Shown here in pieces: positions 34,178-42,315 of a DNA stretch of 64,000 nucleotides. Numbering within the stretch: position 1 is the stretch's first letter; the number at the start of each line of letters is the position of its first letter. The DNA is from a bacterium (GTDB lineage: Bacteria > SZUA-182 > DTGQ01), in NCBI GenBank assembly GCA_040755755.1, contig JBFLZW010000087.1, positions 1 to 64,000 on the forward strand, given 5' to 3'. The notes below the pieces were generated by a model. That model worked only from the letters and a program-made list of their open reading frames with translations, was not told the origin of the DNA and made no database searches. The translations under genes and the position numbers were made by a program.

Positions 34178-35350
34178 CTATTCATAATGAAGATAATTCC
34201 TGCGGGTGGCCAGGAATTCGTCCAGTCCAGCAGCCCAGCCCGCTTCCATGTCGGTGAGTGGGGTATGCTCTTCGATCTGGCGGCGGACCTGATCTGTACC
34301 ACAGAGGATATCGATGGGCAGCTTTTCGTACTCATATTCATAGGGAGGCGGTTTCCACTTCAGGCGGTCAGGATACAAGCGGTGAATTGCCTGGAGAATG
34401 GCGATTGCAGTCAGGTATGGTTTGAAGGAAGCCCAGTTTGTTACATGCAACTGGGCCCCTGCGCACAGCTCGCCCTGGAATTTATGGAACGTGGGTTGAA
34501 AATAGCAGGGCCGGAATACTACTCCCGGCAGGGAATGATCACGCAACTCGCGGACAAGGTTCCAGGGCTGGATAAAGGGGGCCCCGAAGATTTCGAACGG
34601 CAGCGTGGTTCCCCTTCCTTCCGAGACATTCGTTCCTTCCAGCAGACACATGCCCGGATAAACCCGGGCTGTTTGCAGGCCGGGCATATTCGGCGAAGGG
34701 GCCACCCAGGGCAGTCCTGTGTCGGCAAAGCTCATCCGGCGATTCCATCCTTCCATCCAGACTACCGTAAGATGAGCATCGAGCCGATGTTCCCGGTTCA
34801 GCAGACAGGCCAGCTCTCCAATGGTCAGGCCATAGCAGGCCGGGAGAGGAAAGAGCCCGACAAAGGACAGGAAATCCCCCTGTGAGACATTCCCCTCGAC
34901 CTTCAGCCCCCCCAGGGGATTTGGCCGGTCCAGAACCACCACCTTCACATTCGTCTCCGCACAGGCTTCAAGACACAGGGCCATAGTCCAGATAAAGGTG
35001 TAGTAGCGGGCGCCAACATCCTGTAAATCGATAACCAGGGTATCGATGGTATCGAGAATATGCTTGTGCGGCTTCCGGATCTTTCCATACAGGCTGTACA
35101 CCGGGAGCCCGAAGGTCGCCTCATGAAAGTCTTCCCACTCGATCATATTATCCTGGGTCTCTCCGTACAGCCCATGCTGGGGACCCATCAGGCAAACCAG
35201 CCGCCCGCCCAGCTTTTCCGTGAAGATTTCAACCGCATGGGTAAGGTCCGAAGCCACCGAAGCCGGATGAATCAGCAACCCGACTTTTTGGCCCAAGCCG
35301 TGAAAACCGTTTTTGAGAAGAACCTCTAAGCCTGAAAGAACCCTGTTCAT
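34178..35350 (-). CDS. namZ: NamZ-like exo-beta-N-acetylmuramidase (DUF1343)
   Basis: A 390-aa DUF1343 protein: GQKVGLLIHPASV, GPQHGLYGETQDNM, TLVIDLQDVGARYYTFIWTM, VLDRPNPLGG, SEGRGTTLPFEIFGAPF. The family founder in Bacillus releases MurNAc from non-reducing ends of peptidoglycan fragments. There is no signal peptide here (MNRVLSGLEVLLKNGF), so it should act in the cytoplasm on imported fragments. It is the first gene of a trio with murU-like and amgK-like genes, 12 bp from the next gene. Confidence 0.82.
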   Translation of the reverse strand: MNRVLSGLEVLLKNGFHGLGQKVGLLIHPASVASDLTHAVEIFTEKLGGRLVCLMGPQHGLYGETQDNMIEWEDFHEATFGLPVYSLYGKIRKPHKHILDTIDTLVIDLQDVGARYYTFIWTMALCLEACAETNVKVVVLDRPNPLGGLKVEGNVSQGDFLSFVGLFPLPACYGLTIGELACLLNREHRLDAHLTVVWMEGWNRRMSFADTGLPWVAPSPNMPGLQTARVYPGMCLLEGTNVSEGRGTTLPFEIFGAPFIQPWNLVRELRDHSLPGVVFRPCYFQPTFHKFQGELCAGAQLHVTNWASFKPYLTAIAILQAIHRLYPDRLKWKPPPYEYEYEKLPIDILCGTDQVRRQIEEHTPLTDMEAGWAAGLDEFLATRRNYLHYE

Positions 35351-35810
35351 AAGAGAACCTTTTTCCTTGAGAATTCAGGAGCCGGAAGCCAGGAGTCAGG
35401 AGTTAAAGAAAGTGGTCAGTAGTCAATATCCAGAATAACGGTCGTTTTTACTTCTGGCTCCTGACTTCTGACTCCTGCCGTAGTATAGCTATCTATTTAA
35501 CCTATTCCTATGAGTCAAGTCAACTGGTTTCGTGTGCATGGTGAATCAAAGGGGCAATCGAGGGAAAAGCATTGACAAGGTGAAAAAACGAGATTACCAT
35601 CCTTTTATGGAGCATAAAATATCCTTGAGGAGTTAATTCTTGGAGTTTATCAAAAACATCAGGGTATTTCTGGTAATCAATTTGGGGTGATTCCACCATT
35701 TTTTTATGCCTCCTTTACTACTTTTTTGAGGCATAAAGGATAAAAATTCACCTCATATAGCAAAATTTATTCCGATCTCGAGGGGTAAGTTCTGTATGGT
35801 GGGCCTGGTC
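35351..35810. other. 460-bp intergenic region with dispersed repeats
   Basis: It contains the inverted TCAGGAGTCAGGAG-type pair (35371-35479). Further on is a TTTATGCCTC/GAGGCATAAA hairpin (about 35705-35744) without a T-run in either sense. No ORF with a ribosome site is visible. It separates the sirtuin gene, which ends here, from the namZ-like gene start. Confidence 0.45.
35371..35479. repeat. Inverted pair of TCAGGAGTCAGGAG-type repeats
   Basis: The left arm, GAATTCAGGAGCC...CAGGAGTCAGGAG (35371-35404), and the right arm, CTTCTGGCTCCTGACTTCTGACTCCTG (35451-35477), are near-complements around a 45-nt loop. The same design occurs at 58137-58203, and a one-armed copy at 62969-63000. Confidence 0.65.
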
Positions 35811-36584
35811 TTATGGCAGCCTTCCGAAGGCCTCTTGAGCCAGTTCAGCGCTGATTTCATCACAGTTTCCCAGCAGCAATTCCATTTTCCGCCGGAATGC
35901 CGGGGGTGGAGCGGTCTTGTTAACCATGATGATAGGGCAATCCGGCGCTACTACATCGACCAGGCCTGCAACCGGATAAACATTGAGCGATGTTCCCATG
36001 ACCAGCAGGAGATCAGCCTGGGGGATGTCCAGGGCAGCCGATTTAAAAAAGGCATCCGGCAATGCCTCGCCGAAAAAGACTATGTCCGGCTTGATAACGG
36101 ATTGCGGATGACAGGTACACGAGGGCACTTTTCCTGCTCCTATATCTTTTTCGATATCGCTCAGTTGATACTTCCTGCCGCAGGACAGGCAGGTAGCGGT
36201 CTGGAAAGTGCCGTGGCAGGCTATGACCCGCTGGATATGGGCTGCCTTTTCAAGGCCGTCGATGTTTTGCGTGTAGTTGCGCAGGAGCTTTCCTTCTTCT
36301 TCCAGCATCCGGATAAACCGATGAGCAATGGTGGGCTGGTAATTGCCGGGTAAAAGCTCTCTGGCCAGCTCGAAAAAAGGTTCCGGATGATGAACAAAAT
36401 AGTCGATATCAAAAATGGCCTCCGGATACGGGAGATGATACTTTTGCAGGTTGTAATAAAGCCCTGTTCCCGGTGACCGGAAATCGGGGATTCCCGCTGC
36501 CGTAGAGATTCCGGCTCCGGTTATGACGATAATACTCCATGCTTCCCGGATACGAGAAGCGCATTCTTTTATCTGATCGGACAT
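35811..36584 (-). CDS. Sir2-family NAD-dependent protein deacylase
   Basis: A 257-aa sirtuin: GAGISTAAGIPDFRS (about 22-36), YTQNIDGLEKAAH with the family's NID segment, catalytic His in ACHGTF, and a zinc site CLSC...CTC. It removes acyl groups from lysines using NAD+. Length and motifs are complete. It is divergent from the Rieske-like gene, with the sigma-54-type promoter between them facing the other way. Confidence 0.92.
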   Translation of the reverse strand: MSDQIKECASRIREAWSIIVITGAGISTAAGIPDFRSPGTGLYYNLQKYHLPYPEAIFDIDYFVHHPEPFFELARELLPGNYQPTIAHRFIRMLEEEGKLLRNYTQNIDGLEKAAHIQRVIACHGTFQTATCLSCGRKYQLSDIEKDIGAGKVPSCTCHPQSVIKPDIVFFGEALPDAFFKSAALDIPQADLLLVMGTSLNVYPVAGLVDVVAPDCPIIMVNKTAPPPAFRRKMELLLGNCDEISAELAQEAFGRLP

Positions 36585-36726
36585 GGATTTCTCAGCACTC
36601 CGGTATTATTGTCTTTTTATCCCAAGCCATTATAGCCCTGAACGCAGTGAGAAGTCAAACTGAAACCTCTCCTCGCGGGAAGGGACAGCAGGAGTTGCCC
36701 TGCTTGACAGGGAGGAATTTCACACC

Positions 36727-36741
36727 TGGCACGATCTTTGC
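36727..36741 (+). promoter_or_regulatory. Sigma-54-type -24/-12 promoter
   Basis: TGGCACG-N4-TTGC matches the consensus at every fixed base (TGGCACGATCTTTGC). It points at the degenerate Rieske gene, with a predicted transcript start near 36753 and a 5' leader of about 125 nt. A short inverted repeat (AGCAGG-N6-CCTGCT) lies just upstream. Confidence 0.72.
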
Positions 36742-36877
36742 TTCATTAAGAATCAGGACATAGAGCATTGACCTTGCGGGTAAAAAATTTCCCCTGGCCG
36801 GCTTTCTGGTTGCAGGAGAATGCAATACCGGTGTTTTTCAGCGATACAGTCCCAAAGAGGCAGAAGGAGTCAGGAGT

Positions 36878-37345
36878 ATGAGTTATCAATCAGGAGTTAT
36901 TTATTCAGTAGCAGGAGATATATACGTAAAAAAAACCGCTTTTCGCAAGGTTATTGTTCGATGGGTGATCGCCCTGGCAATGCTCACTCTTTTCCTCTAT
37001 CCTCTCATTCGCTATCTGATTGCTCCTCCAAGCCAGGTCAGGTACCTGGAAGCTATCCAGATTCCGCTGGCCAGTCTCCCGGAAGGGGCTTTTCAGTTGA
37101 TCGCTTACCGCGGCCAGCCGGTAATCGTCATTAATAATCATGGGAATATCAAAGCTCTTTCCGCCCTGTGCACGTATAGTGACTCGCTCCTGCAATGGGA
37201 CAAGGATCGGGAAGAGCTGGTTTGCCCATCTCATGATGCCCTGTTTGATATCAATGGAAATGTGAAAGCCGGTCTGGCTCCCAGGCCCCTGGAGCGATTT
37301 AAACTCATGGTTGTAGAGGACCATATTGTCATTGGTGAGCTATAG
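36878..37345 (+). CDS. Membrane-anchored Rieske-like protein with a missing cluster ligand
   Basis: A 155-aa protein with one N-terminal membrane helix (about 26-49) and a Rieske fold. The first motif reads C98-T-Y100-S-D where C-T-H-L-G-C is expected, so the histidine ligand is tyrosine and the disulfide cysteine is absent. The second motif C116-P-S-H119-D also lacks the usual CPCHG cysteine. The end AGLAPRPLERF matches the Rieske proline loop. It may bind no cluster or an altered one. No cytochrome b is adjacent. A sigma-54-type promoter lies upstream. Confidence 0.75.
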   Translation: MSYQSGVIYSVAGDIYVKKTAFRKVIVRWVIALAMLTLFLYPLIRYLIAPPSQVRYLEAIQIPLASLPEGAFQLIAYRGQPVIVINNHGNIKALSALCTYSDSLLQWDKDREELVCPSHDALFDINGNVKAGLAPRPLERFKLMVVEDHIVIGEL

Positions 37346-37496
37346 CCTCGGAGAGATGCCAATCAACCAAATGCCAGAGCAGGGGGAGAATTCCCGACAA
37401 GTTGTCTGGCGGATACTGAACAGGTATAATTTATGACAGGATCGTAAATTATCCGGCTCCCTCGATTGAGTTAAGAGGCTAATTCCCTCCTGATGG

Positions 37497-38072
37497 TTAG
37501 AATTCCACTTTCGGAACCCGCTTTTCCTCTTCTGGCACCTGGTAATATACTCCCTTTTCAAAGCCAAAGAGCCCGGCAAAAATGCGGTCGGGAAATCTGC
37601 CGATAGTGGTATTGTACTCCTTGACCACGTCATTGTAGCGCATTCTTTCCACAGCGAGGCGATTCTCCGTACCGGCCAGCTCATCCATAAGCCGGTTGAA
37701 ACTCTCATTGGCCTTCAATTCGGGATATCGCTCCACGATGACCAGTAATCTTCCGAGAGCGGACCCCATTTCCTGCGCTCCCTGGATTTTCTCCGGAATG
37801 GTTTGCGCGCCGGCCAGCTTTGCCCGTGCCTCGGCGATCTTGATGAATATTTCCTTCTCGTGAGCAGCATATCCCTTGACCGTATTCACCAGGTTGGGAA
37901 TAAGATCGTTTCTCCTTTTGAGTTGATTATCGACCTGAGCCCATGCTCCGTCGATATTTTCTCTCAGGGTCACGAGTTTGTTGTAATGAGACACTCCCCA
38001 GCCAGCCAGCAGGACAAAAAATATGGCTATTGCGGCCAAAACCGCCAGAAAAATGCCAAGACCTCGCTTCAT
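37497..38072 (-). CDS. lemA: LemA-family protein
   Basis: A 191-aa protein with an N-terminal membrane helix and the LemA core (YNKLVTLRENIDGAWAQVDNQLKRRNDLIPNLV, then ERMRYNDVVKEYNTTIGRFP). AGGAG precedes the ATG. It is downstream of a TPM-domain protein, a common genomic pair. The molecular function of LemA proteins is not settled. Confidence 0.93.
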   Translation of the reverse strand: MKRGLGIFLAVLAAIAIFFVLLAGWGVSHYNKLVTLRENIDGAWAQVDNQLKRRNDLIPNLVNTVKGYAAHEKEIFIKIAEARAKLAGAQTIPEKIQGAQEMGSALGRLLVIVERYPELKANESFNRLMDELAGTENRLAVERMRYNDVVKEYNTTIGRFPDRIFAGLFGFEKGVYYQVPEEEKRVPKVEF

Positions 38073-38128
38073 TTGTATCTCCTCCGTGAAAAGAAGTTAG
38101 TACCCTCCGCAGCAATTCCAGGTCAGTT

Positions 38129-38225
38129 GTAGGGGCAGGCCCCTGTGCCTGCCTTTGGGCGGCCACAGGGGGCCGCCCCTCCAGATTATTAAGCTGCCTG
38201 TTGTCTTCACTGACCACTGACCACT
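38129..38225. repeat. GC-rich hairpin plus CAGTGGTCAGTG-type repeat
   Basis: TAGGGGCAGGCCCCTG and CAGGGGGCCGCCCC form nested hairpins (38129-38181). Copies of CACTGACCACTGACCACT follow (38208-38225). Both lie in the gap between the TPM and lemA genes. Confidence 0.6.
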
Positions 38226-38238
38226 CTCCCCACTCCCC

Positions 38239-39084
38239 TTACCATCTGCCCGTTGCTCCACCGCCCCCGCTCGATCCTCCGCCGAACCCGCCGAACCCGC
38301 CGCTGCCCCAGCCGCCGAACCCGCCTCCACCGAACCCGCCGCCTCCCCTGCGGCCCCAGTAGCCGCCGCCTCGCGGGCCTAAGAGCCAATAGCACAGGAG
38401 GCCGCTCTTCCATCCCAGAAGAAGAACCAGGAGAAGCAGAGTGAATAAGAGTTCCACTCCGGCAGAATCAGGGGCTTTTTGATCTTCCGCTTCCGGCATT
38501 TCCGGCAGGCCGGTAATCCGGACCTGATACTCCCTGGCCACCTGGAAAACAACAGCCCTTGTTCCGGCTATGATTCCCTGTCCGTAGTTCTCTTTTTTAA
38601 AGGATGGGATCATGTACTTTCGGATGATTTCACCGGCCAGACCGTCAGGTAATATTCCCTCCAGTCCATAGCCGACCTCGATCCGGACTTCGCGCTCCTT
38701 CAGGGCCAGCAGGATGAGGACGCCGTTATCCTTGTCTTTGGTCCCGATGCCCCATTTTTCAAAGAGCTTGACTGCATAAAGGTTGATATCGTACGGGGCC
38801 ACGCTCTCCAGGGTAACGAGCGCGATTTCGGCAGTGGTTTTCCGGTGAAGCTCCCGGATGATCCCGCTGATGGCCTCTTCTTCCCGGGGAGACAGAATCT
38901 GTGCATAATCATTGACATACCCCACAGGCTCAGGGAATTTCATCTCCTGACTGTCCGGCTGCGGTGACAGTGCAAGGGCCGGGGTGCTTTTCCCTCCTGC
39001 TGTCAGACACAGGAGACAAAGGAGAAGGGTTGCCAGGAAGAGCCGTGTCGGCAGGGCTTTAATCCGAGCGTGTGGATGGATCAT
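38239..39084 (-). CDS. TPM-domain (YgcG-like) exported membrane protein
   Basis: A 281-aa protein with a signal peptide, then a TPM domain (VGYVNDYAQILSPREEEAI... NGVLILLALKEREVRIEVGYGLEGILPD). A C-terminal membrane helix (VELLFTLLLLVLLLGW) is followed by a long Gly-rich tail ending GGGGATGRW. TPM/LemA pairs are common, and envelope roles have been proposed. It overlaps the upstream nucleotidyltransferase-like gene by 4 bp (ATGA). Confidence 0.88.
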   Translation of the reverse strand: MIHPHARIKALPTRLFLATLLLCLLCLTAGGKSTPALALSPQPDSQEMKFPEPVGYVNDYAQILSPREEEAISGIIRELHRKTTAEIALVTLESVAPYDINLYAVKLFEKWGIGTKDKDNGVLILLALKEREVRIEVGYGLEGILPDGLAGEIIRKYMIPSFKKENYGQGIIAGTRAVVFQVAREYQVRITGLPEMPEAEDQKAPDSAGVELLFTLLLLVLLLGWKSGLLCYWLLGPRGGGYWGRRGGGGFGGGGFGGWGSGGFGGFGGGSSGGGGATGRW

Positions 39085-39836
39085 AGAACCACCGGCAGGG
39101 TATCGACTTTTTGAGCCAGCACCTGAAGGTTATGGAGATAGGCATCCATGATGCTCTCCAGTTCCTGCTTTTTCATCCCGACTCTTCCTTCCTTAAGATC
39201 CAGCACCTTCATAAATACCTCAGCCTGAAGCTGGAAGCTTTCGGCTGTCTGCTGAATGATCCTTTCCCTGGACTGGGGAGGAATGCCTCCCTGAAGGCGG
39301 ATAATGCTGCGAAAGACAGGGATGAGGGAGGTCAGGGAATAGGACAAAAGGTGCTCAAGCGGCTTTTTACATAATCCTGTTTCCAGGTAGGTCTGACGGA
39401 TCCTGATCAGTTTGCCTTTGATTTCCTGCTCGCACTGAAGGCGGAGATTGGATTGATCGATGGTAAGCTTCTGGAAGATATCCTCACCATAGAGAGTGAC
39501 ATGCTTTTCCTTGATCTCGATGAATTCAATGGGGAAGGTATCACATGAAGAGAGAATGTGCTCCTCGGTGAAAAAGAGAGGTGCCGGAATTTTTCCCTTC
39601 CTGCCGGAGGCGATAAGCTTCAGGCTGTTTTGTAATGTGGAAAAGGGAATATCCTGAAAGATGAATACGAGATTGATATTGGATTTTTTGGGAATATAGC
39701 CTTCTCCGGCAGCGCTGCCATAGACGGTAACTGATCTCAGGTTTGCCTGGTGGATCTGAATCATGTCCTGGCAGTACCGGCTCACTGCCGACTGAATGCC
39801 GGGAGGCAATTTGTCCAGATTTTTCAGCTCGATCAC
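39081..39836 (-). CDS. Nucleotidyltransferase-domain protein
   Basis: The GTG at 39836 follows AAGGAG by 7 nt; the open frame extends to a TTG at 39875. The roughly 251-aa product has a nucleotidyltransferase-like start (SVTVYGSAAGEGYIPKKSNIN), in which the usual G-S-x-A-R-G/D-x-D acidic pair is altered (SNIN). Catalysis is therefore doubtful. The C-terminal half is helical. It is first in the operon with the TPM and lemA genes. Confidence 0.7.
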   Translation of the reverse strand: MIELKNLDKLPPGIQSAVSRYCQDMIQIHQANLRSVTVYGSAAGEGYIPKKSNINLVFIFQDIPFSTLQNSLKLIASGRKGKIPAPLFFTEEHILSSCDTFPIEFIEIKEKHVTLYGEDIFQKLTIDQSNLRLQCEQEIKGKLIRIRQTYLETGLCKKPLEHLLSYSLTSLIPVFRSIIRLQGGIPPQSRERIIQQTAESFQLQAEVFMKVLDLKEGRVGMKKQELESIMDAYLHNLQVLAQKVDTLPVVL

Positions 39837-40020
39837 CCTTTTTCTCCTTTGGGTTACACGGTGTTTGATGCACAAAAAAAGATAAAATCAGAGAGATTTT
39901 ATTATTTATCAATCCGATTGTCAACTGAGGCCGAAGTCTTCCGGTTTTCTGTCGTGATATTTTTCCTGATTGCCCGAAAAGCAGATCAACATATAGTTGC
40001 CAGATGAGAAAGGAAGATTT

Positions 40021-41073
40021 ATGCAAGAGATGGAAACAAAATACCGGGACGATTTTTGTCAGCGATGCGGGGAAATTTCCTGTACTCTCGACTTTAATGA
40101 GGCCCTTGAAACAATTCTCAACAATGTGGAGCGTTGTCTGGATATTCAGGCCTCTTCCATTCATCTTGTTGATAAGGCTTCGCAGACAATGGCGGTTGTG
40201 GCCGCCAGAAATCTGTCGAAGGAATATGCCGGTCAGGGGTATCTGCGGCTCGAAGATAATCCGGTGGAACGGGAAGTGCTCAAGGGAAAGGTCATTACCA
40301 TTGCCGATGCCAGGGAGAATCCGGCATACCGGAAACTGGCCGAATCGGAAGGCATCCGCTCCATCCTCTGTGCTCCGCTGAAATCAAGGGACGTCATAAT
40401 CGGCAGCCTCTGGGTTTTCACCCGCACGGAGCGGTCGTTCGATCCGGGAGAGATCAGCTACCTCACTACCCTGGCCAGCCAGGCAGGCGTGGTGCTGAGT
40501 AATGCCAAAATGTACCAGAGCCTGCACGCCCTGTCTGAAATAGGCAGAGCCATAACTTCCCGGCTGGATCTCCCGGAGGTCCTGCAGATGATTGCCGAAA
40601 AGGCTACTCAGCTCATGGGCGGCAGGGGAGCTTCTATCCTGCTGGTTGCGCGGCAGGAAGAGACCCTGGAGGTTGGCGCTACCTATGGCCTGAGTGAAAA
40701 ATTCCTGAAAAAAGGGCCGGTGCATATTCAAAAATCACTCCGGGAATGCCTGGATCACCTGCTGGTTATTCCCGATGTTTCGAAAAGCCCGGATGTGCAG
40801 TATCCGGAGCACCTTGAGGAAGAGGGCATTCGCTCCATTTTCTGCATACCCTTGAAGGTCAGGGAAAGACCTATCGGCACGCTGAGAGTGTATATGGTTC
40901 ATCCCCGGGAATTTTCCGCCGAGGATCTGGAGCTGCTGCAGATCTTCGCTGATTTCGGTGGCATTGCTATTGAAAATGCCAGGTTATTCAATCACATAAA
41001 AAGAGACTATGAAGATTTGACGCAAGATGTATGGCAATGGTATGACTGGGGCAAGAGATCACCGAATATATGA
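40021..41073 (+). CDS. Double-GAF-domain sensor protein
   Basis: The ATG at 40021 has AAGGA 6-7 nt upstream. The 350-aa product consists of two GAF domains (about 10-160 and 175-330), with no kinase, cyclase or HTH output. Cysteines are few. It lies 18 bp before hydB on the same strand, so it is likely co-transcribed with the hydrogenase. A redox or small-molecule sensing role for the operon is an inference. Confidence 0.82.
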   Translation: MQEMETKYRDDFCQRCGEISCTLDFNEALETILNNVERCLDIQASSIHLVDKASQTMAVVAARNLSKEYAGQGYLRLEDNPVEREVLKGKVITIADARENPAYRKLAESEGIRSILCAPLKSRDVIIGSLWVFTRTERSFDPGEISYLTTLASQAGVVLSNAKMYQSLHALSEIGRAITSRLDLPEVLQMIAEKATQLMGGRGASILLVARQEETLEVGATYGLSEKFLKKGPVHIQKSLRECLDHLLVIPDVSKSPDVQYPEHLEEEGIRSIFCIPLKVRERPIGTLRVYMVHPREFSAEDLELLQIFADFGGIAIENARLFNHIKRDYEDLTQDVWQWYDWGKRSPNI

Positions 41074-41091
41074 AAACCCCTTGTTAACAAC

Positions 41092-42189
41092 ATGACGCTC
41101 AGGATAGAGAGAATGCAGTATCAGGCTTTTGTGATTGAAAAGATAAGTTTTTTCTCCTGGCTGGAGGAACTGGGGCAGGAATTCCAGTTAATCGGGCCAC
41201 GAGAGCGGGAGGGAGGCCCTGCCTTCAGCCGGATTGAATCCATCAAGGATCTGAATTTGGACTACGGGCTTACCATGATGGGGCCGCAAGTCCATCTCTA
41301 CCACCCTGAAGAGCAAATCTGCACCATTGAGGAGAGGGGTGCAGGGTTTGAAGTCTCGGTCAGGCAGGAGGTTCCCCGGCAGGTTCTGATCGGTGTTCAT
41401 TCCTGTGACCTTCACGCCATTCTGGTGCTTGACAGGGCTTTTTTGAAAGCGGGAATGGAGGACCGCAATTACCGGCTGTGGCGTGAAAATACCGTCGTGA
41501 TCGGCCTTCACTGCCCCCATGTATGTCCCCAGTGCTTTTGCGCTTCCATGGGCACCGGGCCGTTTTTCGAGCCGAAGCAGGGATATGACTTCCTGCTGAC
41601 CGATCTTGGGGACAGTTACCTGACCGAAACTCTGGGGAACCGGGCACTGAAACTTATCGCTCACCTGAATCCGCACCTGGCCACCCAGGACCACTTTGAC
41701 CGGAAAAGCCAGCTTGGCCTGGAATTGCTCAACCAGTTTCAAAAGAGCATAGATACGACTCACCTGGTTGAGATCCTGCTGCGGAATCAGAATCACCCGG
41801 TCTGGTCCCAGACCGCCGACCAGCGATGCCTGAACTGTACCAATTGCACCAAAGTCTGCCCGACGTGCTTTTGCTACAACGTGAAGGATACCATCAGCTT
41901 TGACCTGACGCGGTGTGAACGAAGCCGGTACAAGGATTCCTGCCAGGAGCTGCATTTTGCCGAAGTGCACGGGGCAAATTTCCGCTCTACCCGGACAGCG
42001 CGGCTGCGTCAGTTTGTGACTCACAAGCTGGCTACCTGGGTGGAGCAGTTTGGCTGCTTTGGCTGCATCGGCTGCGGCCGGTGCATGACCTGGTGTCCGA
42101 CCAAGATCGATCTGACGGATATGGCCAGGGAGATTATGGCTTCCGAGGGGCTTTATACAGCCGGGAGAGTGAAGAAGAGAGCGGATTGA
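41092..42189 (+). CDS. hydB: [NiFe]-hydrogenase beta subunit, 4Fe-4S dicluster (HydB)
   Basis: A 365-aa iron-sulfur protein like the beta subunit of group 3b hydrogenases and AsrA. Cysteine-rich motifs occur at about 245-265 (CLNCTNCTKVCPTCFC) and about 323-345 (CFGCIGCGRCMTWCP), consistent with two [4Fe-4S] clusters. Further cysteines (HSCDLH, HCPHVCPQCFC) lie earlier. It passes electrons between the small subunit and the flavoprotein HydG. A second possible start is ATG 41113. The gene order after it (hydG, hydD, hydA) supports the hydrogenase assignment. Confidence 0.85.
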   Translation: MTLRIERMQYQAFVIEKISFFSWLEELGQEFQLIGPREREGGPAFSRIESIKDLNLDYGLTMMGPQVHLYHPEEQICTIEERGAGFEVSVRQEVPRQVLIGVHSCDLHAILVLDRAFLKAGMEDRNYRLWRENTVVIGLHCPHVCPQCFCASMGTGPFFEPKQGYDFLLTDLGDSYLTETLGNRALKLIAHLNPHLATQDHFDRKSQLGLELLNQFQKSIDTTHLVEILLRNQNHPVWSQTADQRCLNCTNCTKVCPTCFCYNVKDTISFDLTRCERSRYKDSCQELHFAEVHGANFRSTRTARLRQFVTHKLATWVEQFGCFGCIGCGRCMTWCPTKIDLTDMAREIMASEGLYTAGRVKKRAD

Positions 42190-42218
42190 CAAGGCGCGAG
42201 ACGCCAAAAAACAAAGGA

Positions 42219-42262
42219 AACCACAGAGACACAGAGACACAGAGACACTGAGATACTTAAGG
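42219..42262. repeat. CACAGAGA tandem repeat inside the hydrogenase operon
   Basis: CCACAGAGACACAGAGACAC repeats with an 8-bp unit in the 126-bp gap between hydB and hydG. A diverged copy lies near 7601-7620. Confidence 0.65.
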
Positions 42263-42315
42263 CAGATACCGGGATTAAGGCACAGAGAAAAGCAACGGAG
42301 TGAGATAAACGGCTT

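Noticed and set aside
35700-35745. TTTATGCCTC...GAGGCATAAA hairpin as a terminator
   Set aside because: No T-run follows on either strand.
41092-42189. Anaerobic sulfite reductase subunit AsrA
   Set aside because: No asrC siroheme subunit; followed instead by hydrogenase small and large subunits.
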